Source: Myotis daubentonii
Lineage: Eukaryota > Chordata > Mammalia > Chiroptera > Vespertilionidae
Direction of reading: 5' to 3'
Assembly: GCF_963259705.1 (NCBI RefSeq)
Contig: NC_081842.1
Coordinates: 38,095,796-38,159,795, forward strand
Length of the DNA: 64,000 bases
In this document: piece by piece, positions 26,085 through 37,974 of the stretch
Layout: each line of letters starts with the position of its first letter
Numbering within the stretch: position 1 is the first letter of the stretch
Translations under genes and position numbers: made by a program
The notes under the pieces: generated by a model
Told to the model about the DNA's origin: nothing
The model's database searches: none
What the model saw: the letters and a program-made list of their open reading frames with translations, nothing else

Positions 26085-26455
26085 TCCTTCTGGCTGTGAA
26101 AAAATATCCATATGAGCTGCTTATGCAAAAGGCCATGTGGCTGGCAACTACAGGCAGCCTTGAGGAAATAAAGGGCCTTCAGCTGATAGCCAGGAAGAAG
26201 TCAGGCCCTAAAGAAATGAATTTTGCTAACAATCTGAAAGCGTTGTTGGCAAGTGGACTCTTCCCCTGTCGAGCATCCAGATAAGAATGTAGCCCATCTG
26301 ACACCTTGACTGAAGCCTTGTGAGACCCTGACTAGATGACCTAACCTAGTTGTGCCCAAATTCCTCCCATGGGAACTTTCAGGCAATAACTGTGTGTTGT
26401 TCTAAGGCACTAAGTTTGTAGACATTTGTTATGCAGCAATATAGAACAATTTTCC
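26085..26455 (+). mobile_element. MaLR solo LTR (MLT1-like), plus strand
   Basis: Recognised blocks: 'aaggccatgtggctggcaac', 'ctgacaccttgactgaagcc', 'gtgagaccctgactagatga', 'gtgttgttctaaggcactaa' and 'atttgttatgcagcaatat'. These follow the order of MLT1-class LTRs. It is degenerate and the 5' border is uncertain. Confidence 0.7.
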
Positions 26456-26526
26456 CCCTGAGTCTGTTTCCTCACCTATTAAAAACAATAAAATAAAATA
26501 AGATAAAAATAAAGTGAATGTGCTAG

Positions 26527-26680
26527 CCCTGGCCAGTGTTCTCAGTGGCTAGCACATTGCCCATGCACTGAAGGGTCTCAGGTTTCATTCATGGTCAAAC
26601 AACCTGGGTTGCTGTTTGATCCTGGCCTCAGTTGGGGCATTTGCAGGAGGCAACCAATCAATGTGTCTCTCTCACAACAA

Positions 26681-26724
<44 letters not shown>

Positions 26725-26804
26725 CCCCCCCTCCACTTCCTCCCTTCTACTCTCTCTAAAAATCAATGGGAAAAAATATCCTCAGAAGAGGATAAAAAAA
26801 AAAA
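26527..26804 (+). mobile_element. Old Ves-related SINE with CT-rich expansion
   Basis: The head is decayed ('ccctggccagtgttctcagt') but the body keeps 'gcaggaggcaaccaatcaat' and the tail 'aaatatcctcagaagaggat'. A 16-bp duplication AAAGTGAATGTGCTAG lies at 26511-26526 and 26805-26820. The pyrimidine part has expanded to a (CT)n run at about 26686-26718. The tail type differs from the young Ves copies and matches the 35525 and 48604 copies. Confidence 0.92.
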
Positions 26805-26820
26805 AAAGTGAATGTGCTAG

Positions 26821-28083
26821 CAGCATTGCCCCTTCATTTCCTCATTCTTCTCAATCTCAAACCATGCAGGAGGGTTCCGTGAGACATAAGTCACTATAGG
26901 AATGAAAATCAGAAGGGAATTCTTGGAAGAAACTGACCTGTGTCTCCTGGAGTTTGGGAAGCCATGAGCTTGAAGAGCAGCAGCATTTGGCTTAGTATTT
27001 GTCCCACGTCAAACAAAGGCATTATCTTGGATCATGAAGAAAGTAACCCAAGAGGATGGAAAAGATAAATTACTAACCTCCTATTAGTAAGACAACGGTC
27101 CTGGTCCAATTGAAATTCAAAGTGAAATACATTTGATGGCTTTAACTCAGTTGGAACAGATTAGACACATTGCATTTTCTGCATGCCGATTACGCTTGGG
27201 AAAGGCCTAAGGAATGGAAGGGGAGCTCAAACACACGAGCCCCTTTGTAAACACACCTGTGTGCAGCGCTTATAATGCACACATAGCAGTCAGCATATCT
27301 CTCCTCATGAGGTTTAGATTGTTGAAAAGGTGTTAATGCAATTTACAATGGGATTGTGTTTTTTTATTTGCAGTGCAAATGGGAAAGGACTTTTGATCCA
27401 TAGCCTTGCCAAAGAAGAAGCAAGACGTAATTTTCAGGGTAGGAAAGATAAATAAAAATAGAATCTGCATCGGCCTTTGAAGATTCCAGCCCTAGCTGCC
27501 AAAAATAACAGAACAAATAGATTCCTGTTAGAGGATAAGCACCTTTTAGATCCTGGGAGCTTTGTCATTTTTCAAAACGAGCACATTTTTCATAGCTTGA
27601 CACAGTGATCTTCAAGTGGATTAATGGATATGGTCAGAAGCAAGTTAATTCCTGTCTGGTCCTTTTTTTAAGGATAACAGATATCCTAAAAGAGAAGTAG
27701 CAAATGGCAACCCTAGATGAAGAAAATAAAGGCACAGTCTGAAAATGAATGGATTCAGAAACCAATTATGATAAAGCACAGCTTTAAAAGATTCCTGATA
27801 TTATTCGCATGACACACTACTGGAAAAGCGATGGTTTCTCTCAGCCCTTCCTTCTCAAATGTTTTATTTTTGTTTCCAGAAATAACAGGTTTAATTAAAT
27901 GTGCAAGATGTACTCAAGTGACCCAGACTAATGCTCACAAGGATTTCGAAGTTGCTCAGAAGATTTCAGGAAGGATTGTGATATGCCAGGCTCAGGCACT
28001 GCCAGAGAGAGCTGGTCTTCAGGGGAAGAGCATGAGCACCATGTATAGCTCTGTTACTGCTGTCAAAGCCAGTTATTACATTA
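26821..28083. other. Non-coding sequence, no gene recognised
   Basis: About 1.26 kb before the first Helitron array. Composition is mixed, with no young repeats and no frame longer than 129 residues; that one (27831-28220) runs into the Helitron and is not coding. Confidence 0.4.
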
Positions 28084-28367
28084 CTAGAGGCCCAGCGTGG
28101 GAAATTTTGCGGCCCCACCCACTCGCACCTGGCTACGCTTGCAGCCCCACCCACCCATGCACGCTTAGTAGCACTCACAGGCCCGCCCACCTGCACAGCC
28201 TCACCATGCCCACCTGCTGACTGCTCCATCTGCCTGCCGGCCACCGGCCTTGCTGTGATCGGAGCTGCGGACCGCGGGGGAGGGACGGAGAGGTGCTCCA
28301 TGCAGTTCACTGTGACCTGTCGTTTGGTCGTTCTGGTGTTAGGGCTACTGGATTTTTATTATATAGA
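28084..28367 (-). mobile_element. HeliBat Helitron, unit A of a three-unit array
   Basis: In the minus orientation it ends CTAG (28084-28087 on the plus strand) next to host A, and its 5' end lies at 28367 ('tttttattatataga'). It directly abuts the CTAG of unit B, head to tail with no host base between. The interior is GC-rich and lacks the usual long hairpin. No Rep/helicase coding sequence, so it is non-autonomous. Confidence 0.85.
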
Positions 28368-28897
28368 CTAGTGGCCCAGTGCACAAAATTCGTGCATGGG
28401 GGTGGGATGCTGTGTCCCTCAGCCCGGCCTGCACCCTCTCCAATCTGGAACCCCTTGAAGGATGTCCTACTGCCGGTTTACAGGGATCAGGCCTAAACTG
28501 GCAGTCGGACATCCCTCTCATAATCTGGGACTGCTGACTCCTAACCTGTCACCTGCCTGCCTGCCTGATTGCCCCTAACCACTCTGCCTGCAGGCCTGTT
28601 CTCCCCCAACTGCCCCTCCCACTAGCCTGATCATCCCCAACTGCCCACCGTGCCAATGTGCTTACCTCCAACTGCCCCCCCTCCGCTGGCCTGCTCGCCC
28701 CCAACTGCCCCACCCCCCTGGCCTGCTCACCCCCAATGGCCCCCCACCACCGGCCTGATCACCCACAACTGCCCTCCCCTCTTGGCTTCTAACCACCTCT
28801 ACCTTGGCCCCGCCACCACGGCTTTGTCCAAAAGAACATCCAGAAGGTCTCCTGGAAGGTCTCCCAGTCTAATTAGCATATTACCCTTTTATTAATA
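28368..28897 (-). mobile_element. HeliBat Helitron, unit B
   Basis: The 3' end CTAGTGGCCCAGTGCACAAA with partner 'attcgtgca' gives the subterminal hairpin typical of Helitrons. The interior carries degenerate copies of a 32-bp tandem ('ctgatcacccccaactgccc' type). Its 5' end 'agcatattacccttttatta' joins unit Y without an intervening CTAG C. The same B-Y order recurs at 45.8 and 60.3 kb. Confidence 0.9.
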
Positions 28898-29675
28898 TAG
28901 AGGCCTGGTGCACAGGTGGGGGCTGGCTGTTTTGCCCTGAAGGGTGCCCCAAATTGGGTGGGGGATTCCCTTGGGGTGAGGGGCCTGTGGTGGTTTGCAG
29001 ACCAGCCACAACGCCATGGGGTGATGGTTCCCACTGGGGGGCATGACCAGCCTGGGTGAGGGGCTGAGGGCTGTTTTAAGGCTGACCATACCCCCTTCAG
29101 AGTGGGGGTCCCCATTGGGGTTCCTGGCCAGCCTAGGTGAGAGGATGATGGCTGTTTGCAGGCTGCCCACAGCCCTTTCAGGTTGGGGGTCCCCACTGGG
29201 GTGCCTGGGTGAGGGGCTGATGGCTGTTTGCAGGCTGGCCAAGCCACCCAATGAGGACCCTGACCCCATAGGGGTATGGCCAGCCTGGGTGAGGGGCTCA
29301 GGGCCGTTTTCAGGCTTCCCAGAGCCCTTTCAGGGTGGGAGTCCCTGCTGGGGGGGCATGGCAAGCCTGAGTGAGGGGCTGAGGGCTGTTTTCAGGCTGG
29401 CCACACCCCCCTGGGGACCCAGGCCCCCAGCCCCTCCTTGAGCAGAGGCCAGGGCTGGCGGGAAGCTTGGCTTCCTCCATCGCCAAGAGCAACCCAAGCC
29501 TACTCCTCGCTCCAGCTCCTGGCCACCGCCATCTTCAGTCGTCTTCAGTCTTTGCTCTGCCTGTGTATGCAAATTGACCGCCATCTTTGTTTAGTTAATT
29601 TGCATACTCATCTGATTGGCTGGTGGGCGTAGCGGGGTGACACCAATTTGCATGTTTCTCTTTTATTAGTGTAGA
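28898..29675 (-). mobile_element. HeliBat Helitron, unit Y
   Basis: Starts TAGAGGCCTGGTGCA and ends 'ctcttttattagtgtaga' at 29675, followed by host T; the array's other flank is host A at 28083, matching Helitron insertion between A and T. The interior contains an 80-bp minisatellite, then 'ccatcgccaagagcaaccc' and 'ccgccatcttcagtcg'. No transposase genes. The frames of up to 163 residues are minisatellite artefacts. Confidence 0.9.
28960..29430. repeat. 80-bp minisatellite inside unit Y, about 6 copies
   Basis: The anchor 'tgaggggctgagggctgttt' (with variants) starts near 28977, 29057, 29138, 29210, 29290 and 29372, giving spacings of 80, 81, 72, 80 and 82. Each copy also holds a 'gggtgggggtccccactggg' block. 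The same tandem has 3 copies at 46.4 kb and 2 at 61.1 kb. Confidence 0.9.
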
Positions 29676-29734
29676 TTGGGAAAGAGAGGTTCTGAAAGTA
29701 GCAAGCATTAGGTAAACTGGAAAAAAAAAATTAG

Positions 29735-29932
29735 GTTTATTAAGCTCCTGCATGTGCCAGAGTACTTTCACATGTATTATTTCAAATATATCTTAAAAAA
29801 ACCCAGAGGACATGGATATTATTGCCCCATTTTTAAGATAACATAAGCCAAGGCTCTGAGCAAGCCAATAGTAGGTCATATAAACCCAAGGCATTTGATG
29901 GCAAATTCAGTGCCTTTTCTGTGACACTGACT
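29735..29932 (-). repeat. MIR SINE
   Basis: Reads 'ttattaagctcctgcatgtg', 'ttattgccccatttttaaga' and 'gcattatttcaaatatat'-like text, the reverse of MIR from its 3' end to its core. Confidence 0.65.
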
Positions 29933-30227
29933 TTTTCTCTGTGCTAATGAAGATGTATGATCATTAAATGCTGGCCCTATTCAGGAGATCAAGGTGTCTG
30001 GAAATACACTAAAAATATTCTACCCTTTTAATCTAGAACAGTAATATCTTTGAGCAGCCCAGTTTGAACACAATTGTATGGTAAGGATTATAAAGCAACA
30101 TTAAGTATCCAATAGGAATCAACAGGAAAGGTCACGGAATGTTGACAGTACAATTTACTGAACTTGAATACAAATGCTAGTTTCAGGAACACATAATGCG
30201 ACCCTAAGAATTATTTTTGTATGAGAA

Positions 30228-30230
<3 letters not shown>

Positions 30231-30277
<47 letters not shown>
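30231..30277. repeat. (GA)n microsatellite
   Basis: About 23 uninterrupted AG units with no SINE around it. Confidence 0.97.
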
Positions 30278-30279
<2 letters not shown>

Positions 30280-30504
30280 AGCAAATCAATCAAGATTACT
30301 GGAGCGATCTCAATATGTTGCTATTTATCTGTGATTAGAAATTTGAAAGAAAACTGAATAAAAATCCTAAGCTTTAAAAGTGCATTACACATTTCACTAC
30401 CAGTGCTACCATTTTTCTATAAGCCACAAAGATAATGAATGCAGCTTAGCATATACTGTGAGGAGATAAAACTAGCCTATATTATATTGGCTGTATAGAA
30501 TAGT

Positions 30505-30720
30505 ACCCTAGCAAGGCACTCAGCTGTTCAGTATGAACTTTGAGTCAGGAGACTTGGGCTCCAATTCTGACATTACCATTAACTTGAGATTTTTCAAGTC
30601 AATTAATCTTGGTTTTAGTTTCCCAGATTATATATGCAAATGTACTTCAATATATATCAGCATTCATGAAGCTTTAAGAAGTGCATTCACAATACATGTT
30701 ATCAAAGGAATTTATAAAAC
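30505..30720 (+). repeat. MIR SINE
   Basis: Reads 'gagtcaggagacttgggct', 'aacttgagatttttcaagtc' and 'ttggttttagtttcccag', the forward MIR order. Degenerate. Confidence 0.6.
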
Positions 30721-31007
30721 AAGGAGTTAGGTTAGAGTTCTTCCTAAAGTCCCATGATATTCTAACTTTTTATTAACTGAGATTTATTGAGCATAGCCAA
30801 GTACTAGATTCTTCCAGAAGAAGTAATTCCAAATAAAACACAAGGATAAGTGAGCTTTTCTCGGAGTTCTCTGCCAAAGACACAGAGCATGTCAAACTTT
30901 CCCAGCTACACAAATGAGACTGGAAACGGGATATGAAATGTGATGGGAAAGGGGGGATAGATTTACAAATAAGCTAAAGCATTTACATAAGACTTCCCAT
31001 CAATAAT

Positions 31008-31170
31008 GTGTCGGGCTGTAGAAAGGGTACTGGGCCAGGAGTCAGCAGATAAATGTGATTCATTACAGGTTCTAGCACTGAGTAGCTGCATGCCTTTGGT
31101 TGTCATTTATTCCCTCTGGTTCTTGGTTGCCGCAGCCATAAAAATGATTGCAGAGTTGTACTGCAGAGGT
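31008..31170 (+). repeat. MIR SINE fragment
   Basis: Reads 'gaaagggtactgggccagg', 'gttctagcactgagtagctg' and 'ctggttcttggttgccg', a forward MIR with decayed core. The sequence to 31,790 holds nothing else that I recognise. Confidence 0.55.
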
Positions 31171-31794
31171 GAGATGGAGGATGGGCCAGCACGTCAGGTA
31201 GTCAGCCAAGAAAAAGCAGATGTTTGAGAAAAGGCCACATTTCGAGAAAAATCATCAGATTTAACCAAACCGAAAAAATTGACACCCACGTAATCACATT
31301 GAAGTAGCAAATAAAAGGAAAATTTCCAGTAATTTAATATTTATCCATAAAATAAACTAGTGTGAAAAAATCAGATTTCTTTAAAATTAAAAATATCCTC
31401 CAACTACTCTTCTTAGTCAAAGTGTATTTATACAAAAAATAGGGATTCAGAGTAGGTACATTGCAAAAAGCTGTGGTAAAAGAAAACAGAAGGGTGTATC
31501 AGATATAATTTTAAAATAGTATTCAACTACTATAAAAAGAAATGGATCTGAATCTGAATGTACTGGCATTGAAAGATGATATTTAAAACACATTTTTACG
31601 TTGAAAAACTATATAGAACAATACATAACCAGATATCTTTTTAAAACTATATTTACTATATTTGCATTGTACCCAGTGAGAATATATGCATGCATTACAT
31701 TGTGTCATTTTAAACAAAATTTTGGAGACACTAATAAAAAAATAAAGAAAAAGAATATAAGCTATAATGTCAGATATCACTGGGATTCATCCTA

Positions 31795-31950
31795 ACCCAA
31801 TTCCTTATTAGCTCTGTATATTTGAATAAGTTAATTAAGTTTTCTTATCTATAGAACGGAGATAAAAATAGCTACCTTATAGTGTTGTTATAAGGATTAA
31901 AGATAATGTATGTAAAGCACCTGGAACATATTCAAATTTAATAAATCATA
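31795..31950 (+). repeat. MIR SINE fragment
   Basis: Reads 'aataagttaattaagttttc', 'agtgttgttataaggattaa' and 'aaagcacctggaacatatt', the 3' half of MIR. Confidence 0.7.
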
Positions 31951-33079
31951 ATTTTTATATGAAGATAGATGAGATAATCTCAGTTTATTTATGGATCAAT
32001 GAAACGAATTCTTATTAGAACTTTTTATTGCCTGATGCAAACTTTCTCCTCCTTCCCATCTCCCCAGTTAAAGAAATTAGAGAACTGGAAAGAAGAGAAT
32101 GAGAAGAGGCAGTGACAGAATGATGTTCCATGCTTCCTGTTGCTTCAAAGCCTTGCTCTGGCAGCTCTTTTGTATATTATGGAGGAAATGTAAAAGTTTA
32201 AGGGTGTTTGCTCTTGAGAAAACTGTAGCCTAGTAAAGTAGCAGATGGAAGAGGGTGCTTCCTAGAGGCAGATTTCAACATCTTGTTGCACAATTCTTTT
32301 CCTCGTCTTTTCTCCACTCTCCTTGGAGACAAACTCGGCAGGAGAAGAGAGAGGCTGTGATTCGAGGCAGCTGGTCATCTAACCAAAGAGCCTCAGCTAA
32401 ACCATCTAAGATCAAACCAGGATTAAAGTCCCTTTCAATCTTTGGGGCAGTCCAGGAAGAAAAGCAAATAGAGCACAACTGACAGCAAACTGTTGTAATG
32501 ATGGCTCAGAAGAAAGATTGGAACGTCGGTGAAAGGAAGAAAAAAGTTCAAAGCCTGTTGAATCTACAAGGGGACAAATAGGTATTTTTGCTGTGAGTTT
32601 TTGAAAACCAACAAATGAAAATGGGTCAGAGTCCCTTTACTTAAGGAAAGGAGATGATCCAGGTATGGTGAGTATTGTCCAGAGCTCTACACCTTCCTGT
32701 TTAGGATTAGGGTCACTGAATCACCTTTCGTCAAATTTCTTATGATCCCTACTTATTCAGGGTCACGGCTAGCTCATAAGAGTATGCAAAGAAAAATGCA
32801 CTTTTTCCTCTGGCAGGGAGCATGGCTATGCCAGCAGAATAGGGGCTGGCTTTCATCCCCACTTGTCCTGTTGATCAGGCATCCTTGTGCAATGAGCAGC
32901 AGCATAACTGTGTGCAGCAGCCCTGTGTCGTATATCCAAAGTCCAATCAACCTGGAACACAGGCTGTTTTCCTATCTTCTTATCTTTGTTCATATATTTC
33001 CTTTCTTCTGAGTTTAAAACTGGCCATTTTCTCAAGGCCCACTAATGTCTAAAATTATGGCAAATGTTTGAAAATTAAT
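31951..33079. other. Non-coding sequence, no gene recognised
   Basis: Mixed composition. The 75- and 67-residue frames at 32255-32482 and 32275-32478 face each other on opposite strands and neither has a domain. No transposon ends. Confidence 0.4.
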
Positions 33080-33265
33080 ACTCCAAATTATCCTATGATT
33101 TAGATGCTATTATCATCCACTTCTTCCAGGTGAGAAAAAAAACACACACACACACAAACAAACCAAAATTTGAGAATGATTTAAGTTACTTAATGTTACA
33201 CAGCTATTTCATAAGAGAGCCAGGTTTATATGGCTCAAGAGCCCAATTTTTAACACTCGACCTCA
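33080..33265 (-). repeat. MIR SINE with a small CA run
   Basis: Reversed MIR text ('attatcatccacttcttcca', 'acttaatgttacacagctat', 'agagcccaatttttaacact') interrupted by a short (AC)n at about 33140-33156. Confidence 0.6.
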
Positions 33266-34574
33266 GTCCCTTTCTAAGGACAAGATGGAATTAACATTCA
33301 AGCTGTTTTAAGTAAAGTCATTAAAATTTCAGGTATATATTTGATTTGAGTAAGAGTAAAACTCTCTAAATATTAGAAATCTTTTGAATTCCCCAAATAA
33401 AAGTAATTTTTGGAATTAAGTATAATGATTATATTTTATTGATTTTAAAAGGAATTCCTATAGCCTGCCTCAATGACGGAAAGGGATTACAATTTGCAAC
33501 AGGCTCCAATTCAGAATTCAAGTGATTCTCTCTGCCGCCATCGGAGACTTAGTTGAATTGACCTCCAGTGCCTATGTTAAGTACTTCTGTATGTCCACAT
33601 GTAGCCCCCTGTGTGGGTGAAGAAGTTATAAATAACCCTCCATATCAGCTGCTTCTTAACTCTAGGTCCAGAATGTACATGAGACTATAAAATGAGCTGC
33701 TTGAGTTGGAGAAAAATCTCCTCTGTACCTTAACTCTTCATCAAAACCTACTCTGACACTGAAATTGGGATACGAACAGCCTTAGGGAGGAAAAAAAAAA
33801 GTCTAATATTCAACTCAAGATCAAAGAAGCTCACTCAGCCAGAAAACAGTGAGATTGCCAAGATGGTGCTTTAAAGCGGTTCTCCATCTGGTCTGCTTTT
33901 GAAAGATTAGCAAATTAATCACATGGCAGTATGAGTGAACAGAAAGCATAAAGCTATCCACAACAAACACAAACAATGTACAAGGCACATTTACACAAAA
34001 CAAAAAGCCAAAAGGATGAAGCCAAACTCTCTAAAGAGCGCAAGACCCTCTGGTAACCCAAGACAGTATGTGCAGTGACAAGAAATAATCTTTTTTTTAT
34101 TTCAACCAGCAGGGATTTTAATATTTGCTACTGCAGCACAAACTAGTGTATCTTAACTAATAACAAACATTAAACAAGATCAAAATATTAAACAATTGAA
34201 CAACTGAGATCATTGTTGAATTTAGTAATTAGAAATATAATTTAAAAACATAATAAACACAATAAAGCACACTAAAATGCAAGACAAAAAAACAAATATG
34301 GAAAATAGAACATATATTGTGAAAAATAAGAATTACTACTAAAGAGGAAAATGTGGGAAACTCATAGAAAGTTTAACTAAAATAACCTTTTCAGGTATAA
34401 TAAAATGAAGGCTTTAGAAAGACAAAGTCTTTTCAGATATCATGAGAACTTATTAAACAAAAAGCAATAATGTAATTTACTAGAGTCACACATTAACAAA
34501 CTAAAAAAGTTAAAAATCTGAGATTGGGCAAAAGTTTATGAATAAAATACAAACCAAAGAAAATATTTTAAACC
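33266..34574. other. AT-rich non-coding sequence
   Basis: Very AT-rich in its second half. No gene. Some of 34,080-34,570 may be old L1. Confidence 0.4.
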
Positions 34575-34860
34575 ATCTCAGTGTTTTAAAATGGAGGGAT
34601 GATTAAGTAAACTATGGTGCTTCAACTTTATGCAATATTATGTATCCATTAAAGTTATTATTTGGAAGATTAGGTAACAATGTGGTAAAATATGTACAAT
34701 ATAATGTAAAAATTTTAAAATGAATTAATAGATTTATGTATATCTACAAACACAATTTTATATAATTTTTCATTTTAAATGAGCAGGCAGGTAAAATAAA
34801 AAAAAAATGTTGTGTCAGAGCAGTGAAATTAGAGATTATTATTATAATATTTATTATAAT
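34575..34860 (+). mobile_element. Probable old L1 3'-UTR fragment
   Basis: Blocks 'gattaagtaaactatggtgc', 'caatattatgtatccattaa' and 'tgtgtcagagcag' resemble the 3'-UTR of old L1M families, including the imperfect 'attaaagttattatttgga'. Borders vague. Confidence 0.5.
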
Positions 34861-35085
34861 GATAAACTATAGTAAGCAATTAAGTTAATGCACCAAGGCT
34901 AAATGCACCTTTTTATTTCTTGAAGACTTGGTTTAACTGAGACAGATTTTATGCCATATGACTCATAGTTAAGCAATTAATAAAGCCTAAAATTTCATCA
35001 GTATTTCCAACTTTTCCCCTATCAGAGACATATTCTATGACTATTATCCTTTATTCTGAATTAGAATACTAGAAATATAGAAATT

Positions 35086-35283
35086 CTAGAGGCCTGGTGC
35101 ATGAAATTTGTGCACAGTAGGGTCCATAGGCCTGGCGGCTCATCAGGACTGATAGCGGCCAGAGCCTTCCTTCTCTCCGCAACGCTCCCTGGTGGTCAGC
35201 GCACATCATAGCAAGCGGTCAAACTCCCAGTTGGTTGAAATCCTGAGGGGACAATTTGCATATTATCCTTTTATTATATAGGA
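35086..35283 (-). mobile_element. Short HeliBat Helitron, 198 bp
   Basis: In the minus orientation it begins TCCTATATAATAAAAGG at 35283 and ends CTAG at 35086-35089. The hairpin GTGCATGAAA/TTTGTGCAC lies just inside the 3' end. The body keeps 'ccctggtggtcagcgcacat' and 'ggacaatttgcatattatcc', parts shared by HeliBat copies at 49.9 and 55.9 kb. Host T follows on the right; the left host base is T where A is expected. Confidence 0.92.
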
Positions 35284-35524
35284 TAAACATATAAATATTT
35301 ATTATAAAGAAATTAATTATTTTTAAATAAAAATATTTAATTCAGATGGAAACTATTTTAATAATTTTTATAGTATTTCTGTTATCATTGTAATTAGTAT
35401 AGTACATTACATTTATTTCATTAAAATGTGGCTTTATTATTTTTTAGCAAGGTTATTAGATTTTGGTGGTGGTGGTGGTGCCATGCTCCAAAATTGTGTT
35501 TGACCTATGTCAAAAATTCCTTCT

Positions 35525-35707
35525 TGCCCTTTGGCTCAGTGGATAGAGCATCAACCTGTGGACCAAAGGCCCTGGTCAGGCACTTGCAGGAGGCAACCAG
35601 TTGATGTGTTTCTCTCACATCGATGTTTCTCTCTGTCTTTCCCTCTCTTTTCCACTCAATCTAAAAGATCAATGGAAAAAATATCATCAGGTGAGGATTA
35701 ACAACCA
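35525..35707 (+). mobile_element. Internally deleted Ves-related SINE
   Basis: The head 'ggctcagtggatagagca' is present, but the B box and start of the body are missing: the text jumps from 'ccaaaggccctggtcaggc' to 'cttgcaggaggcaacc'. The tail is 'aaaaatatcatcaggtgagg'. A 14-bp duplication CAAAAATTCCTTCT lies at 35511-35524 and 35708-35721, so the deleted form inserted as such or the deletion came later. Confidence 0.93.
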
Positions 35708-35999
35708 CAAAAATTCCTTCTATAGAAGAGTAAAGATTATTGTTAATGCACGCTGAGGCCCAGAAGGCACCTGAAGCTAGGTGACAATGATTATTGAATC
35801 TTTAGACGCTGAGGTCATATACAATTTCTGTATTTGTTTCACCTTTTTAGGTAGAATCACATATTTAAGCATTTGAAATACATGCTTCTAAATAATTGGT
35901 AATATCTTTAATGAGTACTGAGCACATAAATCTAGTGCTGGCCAGATGCAAAGATAAGTAAACAAGCCTTGGTCATAAATAGATTGCAAAGGCTGCTGG

Positions 36000-36260
36000 A
36001 TATGACTCAAAATATATTACTGAATTCAAAAGCAGTCTACATTGTTCTTATGTTCACAACATAATGTGGTATGTATTCACCATAATTTCATTTTTATAGA
36101 AAAAATTAGATTTTGAATAAATATATTAACTAATGGAAGGAAATGCACTAAATTTGAATATGAATATTAGTAGGAAGTGACTTTTACTTTCTTCATTTCC
36201 TTTTTCAGTTTTCTGTAACATCTATAAAAGTAAGAATTAATTTTATGTTAAAAATTTTAA
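36000..36260 (+). mobile_element. Possible old L1 3'-UTR fragment
   Basis: Text such as 'tttttcagttttctgtaaca' and 'ataaaagtaagaattaattt' resembles the end of old L1 3'-UTRs. Weak. Confidence 0.3.
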
Positions 36261-36304
36261 AAAATTAACTACATAAAATCAGCTTAAGAAAATAAAGTTA
36301 TCAG

Positions 36305-37966
36305 CCCTATTTTTTAGTATTTATTTTATATTATTTTATTGAAGTACATGGATGGTGTAATTCTTATTTTTGAATGTGGGACTAGTCTTTCTAAACAAAT
36401 TATATTTATACACAGAGTACTTTGTTAGTATCAGCACTCCCCACCCACCTCCCAACCTCAGTCTAGTTGCATAGAGTGCTTGGTATTTCATTATGTGAAC
36501 AGACTCCGGGTGAGCAAATCCATGTGGGCAGAATCTTTAACCAAGTTACATCTTAGCAAAGCTTATTTCTTTCAGTTATGCTGCAAAAACATACTCTCAT
36601 TGGCTCTCTACCTCCTGTAGTCATCTTCAAGGACTTAGTATTAACCATGACCTCTTCCCCCTTTGAATATGAAAAATTCATTTCAGGTTGCACTCTGTCA
36701 TTTTCATGATTTTAATGAATTATGAAAGTCTGATCTTATAAGACTCCTCCACCCACATCTTTTCCCAGCTCCCCATGCTTTGCATTTTCCATCGCCTCTG
36801 GGCCTGAGGTTCCATGCATTTGAAAACTATTCTTGGAAAGGTCTCCCCTCCTCCCGCTGTTAATCTGTCATTGATGGACCATAAGTCATTCAGATATACG
36901 GCACTATTATGCAACCTCAACAGAGTGGAAAAAATCATTTGCTTTACTGTCAATGTAAAAAACTTTTATCTTCTTTGACAGTTTTATTCAGAAAACCTCA
37001 GCTTTATTTTTATTTGATTCTAATGATGGTTTTCAGAAAATGATGTGAGTAAGTAAAAGTTTAGTGCAATGACAGCTGTCATGATGTCTGTGGTGGTTTC
37101 TTTCAAGGAGTGTTTATTGAGGAGTGCATCATCTTTGGCAGTGGACGGGAGTTAATTATTCGGAGCTGGTAATGTAGCAGTATTTACTCAGTCGGGAATT
37201 TAAATGAGGAAAGCCCATTTGTTTTATCCTATCTCTCTCCTTCCCAGAAGTTCCTTGAACAAAACTTAGATTCACAGATATTTCCGCAGCTTTGAATTTA
37301 TAGCAATTGTTGTTGATTTTCCTTACAAGGTAAAATGGCCTTCACATTGTCTACTCATAAAAATAATGACCTGAGATGCATTCAGGATGCATTGGACTAA
37401 TGAAATGGCTTTTTGCTCCTTTATTTACTGTGAATTAGACATATGCATAACAGTCTGAGCTTGTTTTATTTTGGAGGTACATTAACAGAATTAAGCAAAA
37501 TTATGGCTGTACTTAACATTTTCAAACTCATTTTTATTCAGTGGGGAAATATTCACCACATCTGACTTTCCAAGTTGTAATGAATTGAGGCTTGGTTAGT
37601 AGTGGTTAAAACACAGAGACCAAAGCCTATATTCTGAAAATAATTTTATTTGGAAATATTTACATAGGCTTTTCACAAAGCAATGTGACCACCTGAAGTC
37701 TACATTAGCCCCAGTAATGTTCTACCTAATGGCAGTTCATTTGATTGTCACTAATTTTGCTGTAGAACATTATGCTTCATGGAAATAAGCGCAGTGGTAG
37801 CTGAGGAAACAAAGCTATATGATGCCTGCACGTTTTCAGTCTGAGCAATCTGAAATATCCCTCCCAGTACAACTGCTAAATTAATGATCATTTAAATGAT
37901 TTTAAGACAGCCTTGTTGTTTCAAAGGAACAGCTAGCTAAGGTTAGCTCAGAAATGAACATTCAAC
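36305..37966. other. Repeat-poor block, about 1.66 kb, no gene
   Basis: No SINE, LINE, LTR or DNA-transposon text recognised. It contains clustered homeobox-like TAAT/ATTA cores and an octamer-like ATGCATAA near 37441. No frame exceeds 77 residues. Such blocks sometimes hold distal enhancers, but nothing here proves it. Confidence 0.4.
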
Positions 37967-37974
37967 ATCTAATC

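Noticed and set aside
28873..29364. 163-residue minus-strand frame rich in Pro and Ser
   Set aside because: It lies in the 80-bp minisatellite of unit Y, and an overlapping 132-residue frame exists on the other strand. No domain.
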